From positions 1 to 30,059 of IMG/VR virus record IMGVR_UViG_3300032265_004047: a stretch of 30,059 bases of DNA; one strand, given 5' to 3'. Shown in pieces: positions 22,411-30,058 of this stretch. The notes under the pieces are model-generated. The model saw nothing but the letters and a program-made list of their open reading frames with translations. It did no database searches and was not told the DNA's origin. The stretch's first letter is position 1. Each line of letters begins with the position of its first letter. The translations under genes were made by a program, and so were the position numbers. The DNA comes from a virus.

Positions 22411-22812
22411 ATGGATAAATGCGTGAGGTGCTCTAAAAACTTAAATTCTTCAAATTGGTTTTTATCCTTTCAAAAGAAAAATTTAAGAAAATGCAAGAAT
22501 TGCTCAGAGCCTTCTAATCTTCTGGAAAAAAGAAAGCAATCTTATGCCAAATATAGAAATTTAGTTTTTGATAAATTGGGGAATGCATGTGCTTGTGAAA
22601 AATGCAATGTTACTGATCCAGAAATTTTATCCATTGATCATATCTATGGAGGAGGAATTCAAGAAAAGAAAATTAGAAGAGGGTTGGAATATCTAAAATA
22701 TTTAAACAAATTATCAACAGAAGAATTAAAAAATAATTATCAGCTTCTTTGTTACAATTGTAACTACTCGAAAGGATTTTTTAAAATTTGTGGACATCTG
22801 TTTAAAATGTAA
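22411..22812 (+). CDS. HNH endonuclease, first of a tandem pair
   Basis: This is a 133-residue HNH endonuclease on the strand opposite to nearly all other genes, divergent from the terminase (24 bases between start codons). It has N-terminal Cys pairs (C4/C7 and C28/C31), then CEKC (C62/C65), the catalytic LSIDHIYGGG (D76, H77) and LLCYNCNYSKG (C114, C117, N118). It is shorter than many homing endonucleases but has all key residues. No clear ribosome binding site is seen before the ATG. It is probably a mobile insertion next to the packaging genes. Confidence 0.85.
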   Translation: MDKCVRCSKNLNSSNWFLSFQKKNLRKCKNCSEPSNLLEKRKQSYAKYRNLVFDKLGNACACEKCNVTDPEILSIDHIYGGGIQEKKIRRGLEYLKYLNKLSTEELKNNYQLLCYNCNYSKGFFKICGHLFKM

Positions 22813-23287
22813 TGATTCTTTAGATCAAAATCGTAGCAAATCTTATTTAAAAAGAAATATTAAAATTTGCAATTACTGCGAACGATTTAAAAAGAAAATT
22901 GATAAAAGAGTTGAAAGATTAAAAATTAAATTAGAAATGATTAGAGCTTATGGCTCAAAGTGCATTTCTTGTCGGGAAGATCACCCATTTTTTTTAACTT
23001 TAGATCATGTGGATAATAATGGTTCCTATGAGAAGGAGCGTGGCGCCGACTTCTACAAGAAATTAAAAAGGCTAGGGTTCCCAAAAAACGGACTACAATT
23101 ACTTTGTCATAATTGTAACGCCTATAAAGAATATCACTCGCTAAGAGAAGAGAAATCTATCTATAGAACAGCCTCTGCAACCATCTATCAAAAATGCGAA
23201 TATTTCATTTCCAAAGAAGAGGACGGTGAGCTTTGGCGGCAAGCAAAAGAGTTGTACGAAAAAATTGAAAAAATTAAATATCTTTAG
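22790..23287 (+). CDS. HNH endonuclease, second of a tandem pair
   Basis: This is a 165-residue HNH endonuclease that starts with GTG at 22790 and overlaps the first HNH gene by 23 bases. AAAGGA lies about 12 bases before the start. It repeats the same layout: Cys pairs C4/C7 and C27/C30, CISC (C58/C61), catalytic LTLDHVDNNGS (D72, H73) and LLCHNCNAYK (C106, C109, N110). A C-terminal helical extension of about 50 residues is extra. It converges with the next minus-strand gene, sharing 4 bases at the stops. It probably arose by duplication of the neighbouring HNH gene or a relative. Confidence 0.82.
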   Translation: MDICLKCNDSLDQNRSKSYLKRNIKICNYCERFKKKIDKRVERLKIKLEMIRAYGSKCISCREDHPFFLTLDHVDNNGSYEKERGADFYKKLKRLGFPKNGLQLLCHNCNAYKEYHSLREEKSIYRTASATIYQKCEYFISKEEDGELWRQAKELYEKIEKIKYL

Positions 23288-23889
23288 AATTTAACTGGCA
23301 TCAACCCATGCCAAGCATCATAGTTGCCTGGATCAATATCTTCTTTGCCGCTTTGAAAATGTAACTTTCCTAAATTTTGGTCATGCTCGTGATTATGGCT
23401 TTGCTTGCACTTTTCATTTAGCTGATCGATAAATTTAATTAAGCTTTCTTGATCCCACAATGAATTATCCGCTACGTCTTTTTTGTGAATAGATTTTATC
23501 TGCTCTAAAATAGAGGGAACGTCCTGTTGCCCCTTAGTGTCAGTGCAGTAATTATTGACTGTCATTTCGATGTGCGGATGAGTTAAAAAAAGATCGGGTT
23601 TAGAATTTTTCTTTACTTCCTCTGTTTCTGCTACTTTTTTATTAGAAATATAATCTAAGTACCCGCTGCGCCTCTGCATATCTTGTACGGCGGCATCTAC
23701 AGAGGTGTGCTTCGATTTTCCATTAATGATCGAGTTGATTTGTTCATACATAGATTGATCAACTCTTTTTGGTTGCACCGCTTGCTTTTTTAATTGACTT
23801 TCAAACTCAGTAAGCCAAGAGTCTTCTCTATTTTTGGCGTTATTGACTGTAGAAATTATATACTCTTGTCTATTATTATATTTAGTCAT
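23284..23889 (-). CDS. unknown structural-cluster protein
   Basis: This is a 201-residue hydrophilic, mainly helical protein. Visible segments are a basic N-terminal third (SQLKKQAVQPKRVDQSMYEQ), a helical element VDAAVQDMQRRSGYLDYISN at about 84-103 and a His-rich stretch KQSHNHEHDQNLGKLHF near residue 165. No known domain, membrane segment or signal peptide was found. It starts one base from the end of the acidic 353-residue gene. Two plus-strand HNH genes separate it from the terminase gene, probably inserted into a formerly continuous operon. Confidence 0.6.
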   Translation of the reverse strand: MTKYNNRQEYIISTVNNAKNREDSWLTEFESQLKKQAVQPKRVDQSMYEQINSIINGKSKHTSVDAAVQDMQRRSGYLDYISNKKVAETEEVKKNSKPDLFLTHPHIEMTVNNYCTDTKGQQDVPSILEQIKSIHKKDVADNSLWDQESLIKFIDQLNEKCKQSHNHEHDQNLGKLHFQSGKEDIDPGNYDAWHGLMPVKF

Positions 23890-23890
23890 A

Positions 23891-24952
23891 TTACGCCTTG
23901 TAATTGGCAGAGTAGTCGAAGTTTTCGGTGGATTCTGGTTTAAATCCTTCTTCTGGAAGAACTGAGCGGTCCTTGATCATGGGCAGCCCCATGTCCTGTA
24001 ATAATTGAATGAGCTCAATCTTTTCTCTATCGGTTAGATCATATTTTTTGACTAACAAAGAGTAAGAGTGCTCAATATCTTTTCCTGCAGAAACCATACC
24101 ATTAACTAATGTTCTCGCAAGAGTAGAGATAAACAAGGGAACAGTAATTACTACGCCATTTTGTACGCCAAAGATTTTTTGAGCTTCTTTAACCAAACCT
24201 TCACTGGATTCATCTGCTTTTTTCTTGCGCTTAGAAGATTTAGAAGCTTTGACTTTTTCAATTCTTTCTTCTAATTTCTCAATTCCTTGTTCAATTTTTT
24301 CATGAATATCAGCAATTAACTCAGCTTCTAGATCTCCGTCGATGTCGGAGCGCATCGCCCTAGATATTTCACTATGTAATTTTTCTAAATAAGCATGAGC
24401 TCGTTCTAATCCGGAGATATCATACCCAGAGTGTTTGGGAACATCTTCAAAACGATCCTTTACCCAAAAAGTAAAATGACCAAATCCTTTAGACTTCCAG
24501 TCCCACTTATCTTCTTTCTTTTTGGAATCTTTAGCTTCATTAGAGTCTCCAGATTCGGAATCTTTTGAATCTGACTCTTCGACAACCAAATCCTCTTCTT
24601 CCGTTTCTGGGTCGGGCGTATTAGATGGGGCTCCAGGAAGATCTCCTAGGTCAATGCCGAGAACAGGCTCACCATCTTGCTCTATCACAACATCCACGTC
24701 TTCGGGCAAATGATCTTCTTCCGAGGGCAAATCTACCGAAAGGTCTGATTCAGGATCAACCACCTCTACCGAAAATTGTACAGGTCCTCCAAAATCAATA
24801 TGGGGTTCATCATGCATATGATGCATTTCAGGATGATGCGCTTCCATTACCTCTTGATAAGAAGGGGGCACGTTATCTTCCGAATCGTGAACTACGATTT
24901 CGCTAAGGGTAACAGGCTGCATTGAATCATCTAAAATATTTACGTTGGGCAT
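23891..24952 (-). CDS. acidic low-complexity virion-type protein
   Basis: This is a 353-residue protein of unknown function. The N-terminal half is strongly acidic and low-complexity. It has a His/Met-rich patch (HHPEMHHMHDEPHI) and Asp/Glu/Ser runs (EEEDLVVEESDSKDSESGDS). Next come an aromatic segment (WDWKSKGFGHFTFWVKDRF), a coiled-coil-like stretch at about 195-240 (IHEKIEQGIEKLEERIEKVK), a Lys-rich linker and a C-terminal helical domain (GVVITVPLFISTLARTLVNG, then ELIQLLQDMGLPMI). It may be a scaffold-like or internal head protein, judged by composition and place. No clear ribosome binding site was seen within 15 bases of the ATG. Confidence 0.65.
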   Translation of the reverse strand: MPNVNILDDSMQPVTLSEIVVHDSEDNVPPSYQEVMEAHHPEMHHMHDEPHIDFGGPVQFSVEVVDPESDLSVDLPSEEDHLPEDVDVVIEQDGEPVLGIDLGDLPGAPSNTPDPETEEEDLVVEESDSKDSESGDSNEAKDSKKKEDKWDWKSKGFGHFTFWVKDRFEDVPKHSGYDISGLERAHAYLEKLHSEISRAMRSDIDGDLEAELIADIHEKIEQGIEKLEERIEKVKASKSSKRKKKADESSEGLVKEAQKIFGVQNGVVITVPLFISTLARTLVNGMVSAGKDIEHSYSLLVKKYDLTDREKIELIQLLQDMGLPMIKDRSVLPEEGFKPESTENFDYSANYKA

Positions 24953-25036
24953 AGTAATTTCTCGCTATTAATAACCTTATTCAATATAACAAAATATTAA
25001 TATCTATTTGTTGGAAATGGAACTCCTTAATAAGAT
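24953..25036. promoter_or_regulatory. AT-rich gap, possible promoter
   Basis: These 84 non-coding bases include, on the minus strand, AAGGAG near the upstream gene end and TTGTTATATTGAATAAGG before the next ATG. This may be a promoter, but the spacing fits no standard consensus well. No hairpin terminator was seen. Confidence 0.25.
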
Positions 25037-25642
25037 TTAATTCCCAGAATCAGTTATTCCATAGCCAGTGTTTGTGTAAGTGTGGTCTTGATCTTCTTCG
25101 TCTACTATCCCGTCTGGAATTCCTTGAATAGAAGGTTTCGCTGGAGATAAAACTAGCTTAGTTGCATTTTTTGCATCTTTTGCTTCAGAAAAACTAGCGG
25201 CTAAAATATCTATTAAACGATTCCAATAATTAGAGTCAATAGGTAAATTTGGAGGGTAATCCTTAGCCACGCCGTAGTTTAAATTAGTTCCAATATCTTG
25301 CCCAGAGAAATCTGTACTTTGAGTGACATGGTCGGCGATTCCCCCAATTTGATTAGCTCCTGAAATACTAGGAGAGTTTGGGATTGGGGTGGTATGAGAA
25401 TCTGTACTAAAATCTAGCCGATTAATATCAGAAGAGGCGATGACATAAAAGGCTTTTTTACGACGTTTCGATCTTTTTCTTTTTTTATTTTTTTTATCTA
25501 AATATTCTTGGACGCTCTTGTATTTATATAATTCTTGATAGAAAGAAGCTGCCGGACCTTCTTTTCCATCAGAATATAAGTCTGTATTCTTATAAAGAAC
25601 AAGGTCTCTTGGTTCTGGGTGAGATTCTTCTTTTTTATTCAC
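25037..25642 (-). CDS. unknown protein with very basic patch
   Basis: This is a 201-residue protein. Residues about 49-65 form a strong basic cluster (DKKNKKRKRSKRRKKAFYV) that could bind nucleic acid or mark an interaction site. The following 100 residues are rich in Ser, Thr, Asn and Gly and probably poorly ordered. A short helical segment (YWNRLIDILAASFSEAKDAK) and an acidic tail end the protein. No family was recognised. The ATG at 25642 overlaps the end of the nucleotidyltransferase gene by 8 bases, so translation is probably coupled. It is likely a virion or assembly protein. Confidence 0.6.
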   Translation of the reverse strand: MNKKEESHPEPRDLVLYKNTDLYSDGKEGPAASFYQELYKYKSVQEYLDKKNKKRKRSKRRKKAFYVIASSDINRLDFSTDSHTTPIPNSPSISGANQIGGIADHVTQSTDFSGQDIGTNLNYGVAKDYPPNLPIDSNYWNRLIDILAASFSEAKDAKNATKLVLSPAKPSIQGIPDGIVDEEDQDHTYTNTGYGITDSGN

Positions 25643-26417
25643 GTTTGGCTCGATTAGCTAATAAGTCTAGTACTTCATCAGATAACATATTATTAATGGG
25701 TATGTAGTTCCATAAATTCATTTTGTTTAAGTAATAAATCGTTTTTTCTGAATCTAACTCATATGCTTGGTTTAATTTTTTAGATAAACTTTTGGGATCA
25801 GATAAAGTGATAGCGACTGGATTATCGGAAAGATAATCAATAATTGCCTGATCAATATCGAATCCTAATTTGCAAGCCAAATAAATCGCTCTAATAGCTC
25901 TATTGTTGTTTTGAGTTTTGGGATTAGGTTTAAATGTAATTGCTGGAGGCAGAATGGTTTTAATTGTTTTATTATTACAATCTTTTTTTCCTTGACCAGT
26001 CGGGTCCAAAATATCTTTAAAGTCCAAAGATAGTAATAAAGAATTACACCCAAAATCTCTGGAATACGACTCCAATTCTAAAAGAGATGGTTTTTTTCCT
26101 AATTTTTTTAAAAATTTTTCGGCATAGGGAACGATATAATTAGAAGAAAAGTCAATTTTCATATTTTTAAAATAAATAGAGCTGTGACCGTCTTGCTTTA
26201 TCTCTCTAACAATATTGAATTTTTCTTTTAAAATTTTATAAGATTCAAGAGATAATTTTTCAACTGTTTTATCTCCTGTAGTAAAATCAACATCCACAGC
26301 AGAAACTAATTTACCTAAATATTTATCTCTGGGCAAACCACCACAAATATATGGAGTAGAGGTTCCATATTTTTGATGGACCAGGTCAATTAATTTAAGT
26401 AAATTTTTTAGTTTCAT
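25635..26417 (-). CDS. class II CCA-adding/poly(A) polymerase-like nucleotidyltransferase
   Basis: This is a 260-residue protein with the head domain of bacterial-type tRNA nucleotidyltransferase/poly(A) polymerase. GGLPRDKYLG (residues 26-35) is the nucleotide-binding GG...RD motif. AVDVDFT (Asp42, Asp44) is the catalytic DxD, and MKIDFSS (Asp89) is the likely third carboxylate. SRDFGCNSLLLSL and DILDPTGQGKKD correspond to the RRDFTIN and DPxGG regions, and NRAIRAIYLACKLGFDI to the RxxRAxRFA motif. It is shorter than full CCA-adding enzymes (about 400 residues), so the C-terminal RNA-binding part is reduced. It would add nucleotides to an RNA 3' end, or have another nucleotidyl-transfer role. 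Its place in the virion cluster is unusual. Confidence 0.85.
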   Translation of the reverse strand: MKLKNLLKLIDLVHQKYGTSTPYICGGLPRDKYLGKLVSAVDVDFTTGDKTVEKLSLESYKILKEKFNIVREIKQDGHSSIYFKNMKIDFSSNYIVPYAEKFLKKLGKKPSLLELESYSRDFGCNSLLLSLDFKDILDPTGQGKKDCNNKTIKTILPPAITFKPNPKTQNNNRAIRAIYLACKLGFDIDQAIIDYLSDNPVAITLSDPKSLSKKLNQAYELDSEKTIYYLNKMNLWNYIPINNMLSDEVLDLLANRAKRE

Positions 26418-26424
26418 TTATTTA

Positions 26425-28215
26425 CTATATTGCTGGTGGCGGGGTTTGAGGAGGGGCAGGCGCCGCTGGCGCTGCTGCTGGAGGCGCGGCGGGAGCGGCA
26501 GCTTCTGGAGCCGGTGCACCAAGATCTTCCTCTGTAACTTCTAATTCTGGGGTGTCTTCTTTTGCCCTTTCTTCCAGAGCTTTGTCAGATAGCTCTTTTC
26601 TCATTTCTTTACGTTCTTTTTCTATATTTTCTTCTTCTTGCAGTTTTCCTTTAACAGCTTCTGCTTGAGGCGGCGTAGCTGCTTCATGGGTTAAGTCTAA
26701 GCTCTTTGTTTTAACCGCCCCGCTCAATTGCGTTAAAATACCTTCAACACGAGTTAAAATATAGTTATTAGACTCTAAGGCTTTGTTAGTGGCTTCAGAT
26801 AAGGATGGGAAGAAGCTAGCTAGCCCGAGACTATCTAACATCATATCAACCATAGCTAATTGTCTTGGTATTTCTCTTGTTTTAAATACTTTTGATAATT
26901 CTTCAATTTTTTTAACAATATCTTCTACAGTTACTCCAGAAAGAACTGAATCTAGTTGACTATCAAAATCTTTTTCGGTAACGGTAATTTCTGGGGACGG
27001 GGCGGCTGGTGCAGGCGCAGGAGACGCTTCTTGAGCTTCTGCGACCATTAAATAATCATCCAAATCATCAGAAAGATTTTCATCATAAACCATTAAATCA
27101 TCTTCTAAATTGTTCTGATCGTCGGCGAAGAACCCTGTACCTAAATTAGCTGCAACGGCAGCGGCTCCGGTCTCATTTTGGCTTGTTGTCCCTGGTAAAT
27201 CTGTTAATTTGCTTTGAGAATTGCTATCCGGTCCCGTAGGTTGAGGTGGGGGCATCCCGCTAACTTCATTTGGCGAATCGCTTGATCCAGCTCCGGTCGA
27301 AACTGATGGAGGGGGCGGTGAAGGTGGTGGAGGAGCAGAAACTTTTTCAGGCTCTGGCTTATTTTCTTCAGCTTTTGCCGGGGGAGGCGGTGAGCCGGAG
27401 GGCGATTCCGGTTTTTTATCTTCAGCCACTACATACAAATAAGATGCCGCTTTATAAAGACCATTTTTAGCTAAAACATTCGCCTCACGAATAATCAAGT
27501 CTTTGTAAAATAAATCTCCGCTGGTTTTTTTATTTAGTTTAAGTATTTTTCTTTTTAATGCGTGAATAGAATCCATTAAAGAGTCTGATTCGGATTCTGC
27601 CAACAAATCCCCTTCGTCAGATCTTAACAGCCTCTCTACAGAGTCAAGTCGGCTAATTAATTTTTTCTTATGTTTTTCTATTAGTTTTCTTTTTTCAGCG
27701 GCAGAAATATCATTGGAGGTAGAATTTTTTGAAAAATCTACATCTGAATGGAGATTTGAATTTCTATGACCATGAGAGTCTTCGCTTAATGCATTAGGTA
27801 TCCTATAACCCGCATAAGCCTTAGATCCGGCGATAAGATCATTATCATCACCCTGCTCTTCATCTGGAGAAATATACCAACTAGCTTTTTTATATTTTAA
27901 ATGACCTTGTTGCTGATAGAAGTTAACCCAATGATCAAAATCATTTTTTTCTAATTCATTCCATCCTTCAGTGGAAGAGTCCGTCGCCTGTTTCCATGGC
28001 ATGCCCTGATGATTTTTAAAATAAATATCCTTTAATGTCTGAACCCATTTTTCTAAATTATGCTCTCCAGGAATAGACATACTTTCAGAATAATTGGGAT
28101 AAGCTTTTTTAAAATTTAAAAAATCTTTCTCCAATTTGCTAATTTTTATTTTCAGCAATTTATCTTGCAGTAGGTTGGAATAATTGGATTCTGTATTAGA
28201 CATGGCTGGTCTCAT
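26425..28215 (-). CDS. large Pro/Ala-rich structural-type protein
   Basis: This protein is up to 596 residues long and of unknown function. Two starts are possible: ATG at 28215 and, better for a short overlap with the upstream stop, ATG at 28203 (MSNTESNYS). The N-terminus (about 1-110) is an aromatic, charged domain (EKWVQTLKDIYFKNHQGMPW). Then come helices with the recurrent motif REANVLAKNGLYKAASYLYV at about residue 247. A long Pro/Ser/Ala linker follows (SPPPPSVSTGAGSS), then an acidic segment, a helical domain (SQLDSVLSGVTVEDIVKKIE) and a Pro/Ala C-terminus. It may be a scaffold- or internal-head-type protein. Confidence 0.65.
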   Translation of the reverse strand: MRPAMSNTESNYSNLLQDKLLKIKISKLEKDFLNFKKAYPNYSESMSIPGEHNLEKWVQTLKDIYFKNHQGMPWKQATDSSTEGWNELEKNDFDHWVNFYQQQGHLKYKKASWYISPDEEQGDDNDLIAGSKAYAGYRIPNALSEDSHGHRNSNLHSDVDFSKNSTSNDISAAEKRKLIEKHKKKLISRLDSVERLLRSDEGDLLAESESDSLMDSIHALKRKILKLNKKTSGDLFYKDLIIREANVLAKNGLYKAASYLYVVAEDKKPESPSGSPPPPAKAEENKPEPEKVSAPPPPSPPPPSVSTGAGSSDSPNEVSGMPPPQPTGPDSNSQSKLTDLPGTTSQNETGAAAVAANLGTGFFADDQNNLEDDLMVYDENLSDDLDDYLMVAEAQEASPAPAPAAPSPEITVTEKDFDSQLDSVLSGVTVEDIVKKIEELSKVFKTREIPRQLAMVDMMLDSLGLASFFPSLSEATNKALESNNYILTRVEGILTQLSGAVKTKSLDLTHEAATPPQAEAVKGKLQEEENIEKERKEMRKELSDKALEERAKEDTPELEVTEEDLGAPAPEAAAPAAPPAAAPAAPAPPQTPPPAI

Positions 28216-28954
28216 TTAGCTTGTTATTGATATTTTCATTAATTATTTTAGCCTCTGCCAACCTCATATCTACGGTTGGATTATCTTTTTCTACAGGAGC
28301 TTTGAGTTTAGACATTTTTTCGTTAAAGACTTCCATAAAATAAAGAGAGGTCTCCACATCCATTTGTGATAAAACTTCTCTAATCGTATCATAAAATACG
28401 TTAATATGCTGGTCTACTACCTGCAAAGTGACATTGTGCTGAATTATTTGGTCCGGCGCTCCGTTCACCAGCTTATGATATTTTTCTAAAACATTTCCCA
28501 ACAAATCAAACCATTCGATTAGAATTCGATCGGTTCTCATATTTCTGGGGTCATCTTGAATGGTGTCGAATACTTGGGCAGCTCTGGTTTCGATGGCAGC
28601 AATCATGTTAGTAATCATGCGCTTGATATCTATTTCCTGGGAAGCCAAATCAATCATTTTTTCTTTGTAGGCTTTATTATTTTTAATAGAAAGTTCAAGC
28701 TGCTCTTCGGGACTTGCTTGCATTTGCTTTGTTTTAAGAATATCTTCTTTAATGTGCGAATATAAATCTAAATAATTATCTTGAAAGGATTTGATTGACT
28801 TTTCAGATAAAACAAATCGAGATTCTCCGGGGTTAGTATATTTGGCTTTTAGCCATTCAGCAATATCAGATGAAGAAATATTAATAATGAGCTTACTTAT
28901 AATCTCCTCTTTATCTGGATGTTCTAAAATTTTAGTAAGATTATTTTTGTTCAT
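28196..28954 (-). CDS. helical protein, possible DNA-binding or small-terminase-like role
   Basis: This is a 252-residue, almost entirely helical protein. Residues about 25-70 (SDIAEWLKAKYTNPGESRFV, then LSEKSIKSFQDNYL) resemble a helix-turn-helix followed by a helix. The central part is coiled-coil-like (IDLASQEIDIKRMITNMIAA). Small terminase subunits have a DNA-binding N-terminus and a helical oligomerisation core and lie upstream of the large subunit. That layout fits loosely, but several genes intervene, so this is only a guess. The start is overlapped by 14 bases by the Vsr-like endonuclease. Confidence 0.6.
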   Translation of the reverse strand: MNKNNLTKILEHPDKEEIISKLIINISSSDIAEWLKAKYTNPGESRFVLSEKSIKSFQDNYLDLYSHIKEDILKTKQMQASPEEQLELSIKNNKAYKEKMIDLASQEIDIKRMITNMIAAIETRAAQVFDTIQDDPRNMRTDRILIEWFDLLGNVLEKYHKLVNGAPDQIIQHNVTLQVVDQHINVFYDTIREVLSQMDVETSLYFMEVFNEKMSKLKAPVEKDNPTVDMRLAEAKIINENINNKLNETSHV

Positions 28955-29351
28955 TATATTCCATCCAATCAGATTCCCACATAGAAATTATTTTGTATCC
29001 AGCCTCAATTAATTTCTTTTCTTTAGCAATCGTTAGATTATATAACTGACCAAATGTTTTACGAACCCTTTTGTTTATTTTAGATGGATGGTATTTCTTC
29101 GGATTACCATGCCAAAAATCTCCATAAAAACTATAAATTGTTTTTGATTCTGGGTCATACCCATCAACAAAACAAATGGTGCTCCCGACAGAAATTTTAA
29201 TTTGCCGATACTCATTTGGAATATTAATTGAATCAAGCCAATTAATTTCCGCTTTGGATGTTTTAATGGAGTATTTTTTACCCTTAAAGAATGCGTCCGA
29301 TGGTATCTCTGGAGATAATTTAATATGATCTGATTTGTCATCAGGTTTCAT
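28941..29351 (-). CDS. Vsr-like (EDxHD-type) homing endonuclease
   Basis: This is a 136-residue small nuclease. Visible motifs are SKAEINWLDSI (acidic Glu), CFVDGYDPESKTIYSFYGDF (Asp in VDGY), FWHGNPKKYH (His), TFGQLYNLTIAKEKKLIEAG and the terminal GYKIISMWESDW. This order matches small phage endonucleases with a Vsr-like PD-(D/E)xK fold, the group that includes I-Bth0305I-type homing endonucleases. It lies between two structural genes, 5 bases after the upstream stop, and its end overlaps the next start by 14 bases. No clear ribosome binding site is seen. The family assignment rests on motif memory, not a search. Confidence 0.65.
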   Translation of the reverse strand: MKPDDKSDHIKLSPEIPSDAFFKGKKYSIKTSKAEINWLDSINIPNEYRQIKISVGSTICFVDGYDPESKTIYSFYGDFWHGNPKKYHPSKINKRVRKTFGQLYNLTIAKEKKLIEAGYKIISMWESDWMEYNEQK

Positions 29352-29356
29352 AAAAA

Positions 29357-30058
29357 TTAATCGCCATATCCTCCGAGGCGACCCTCACGATTATCAAATA
29401 TCGTATGGAATTCTCTTTGGTCTACTTGAGTTTGTTCGGAAACGTTGCCGCCAGGAACTTTAGATCCGTTAACTAAAGAAAAACCTTCATTATAATTATA
29501 GATTTTTTTAGTCATCTCAGATTGCCAAAGACCATCTCCAACACGAGATAGTAGAGTTCCAGGATAATCTGGATCATAGCGAGTGCTAAGGGAGTGCTCC
29601 ATGATTCGGTACTGTTTGGTCATGCCGCTATTCTCGATGTCTTTAGCGGCACCCTTAATTTCATTGAGAGAGGCTAATTCTTTTGGAGGATTTTGGTATT
29701 TTTGTTGCAAATCTTTAATTCTTTGCTCTTCTGCGGCTTGTTTTTTCTTTAAAAAATCTGAGGGAGCGGCAAGGGTTAAAAGCAATTCATCGATGACCGA
29801 AGCTTGTTTTTTAAGAGCGGGATCACCGGAATAATCAAAAGCAGTGGCGATAGCAGCCAACTCTTCCAATGACTTAGAATTTAGCTTAGACTCTTCGGGA
29901 GGCTCTATTGATTCTACTTTTTTAGCTGCTGTTTTTAATAAGGAAGCGGCGGCAACGCAAGACTCAGAAACAACTTTCAAACATTCATCATCGTATTCCG
30001 ATAATAAAACAGCTTCGTTATCTGGACTCTCTAGCCATTGAGCAATAGAAATTAACAT
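29357..30058 (-). CDS. virion-type protein with recurrent helical motif
   Basis: This is a 233-residue protein if the ATG at 30056-30058 is the start; the window ends one base later, so the true start could lie further upstream. Residues about 1-55 form a helical segment (IAQWLESPDNEAVLLSEYDD). Residues about 60-100 carry LEELAAIATAFDYSGDPALK, then KQASVIDELLLTLAA, the same pattern as in the proteins at 2472, 3519 and 26425. A coiled-coil-like part follows, then a Gly/Tyr-rich end (FDNREGRLGGYGD). No known function was recognised. It is probably a head or assembly protein. Confidence 0.6.
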   Translation of the reverse strand: MLISIAQWLESPDNEAVLLSEYDDECLKVVSESCVAAASLLKTAAKKVESIEPPEESKLNSKSLEELAAIATAFDYSGDPALKKQASVIDELLLTLAAPSDFLKKKQAAEEQRIKDLQQKYQNPPKELASLNEIKGAAKDIENSGMTKQYRIMEHSLSTRYDPDYPGTLLSRVGDGLWQSEMTKKIYNYNEGFSLVNGSKVPGGNVSEQTQVDQREFHTIFDNREGRLGGYGD

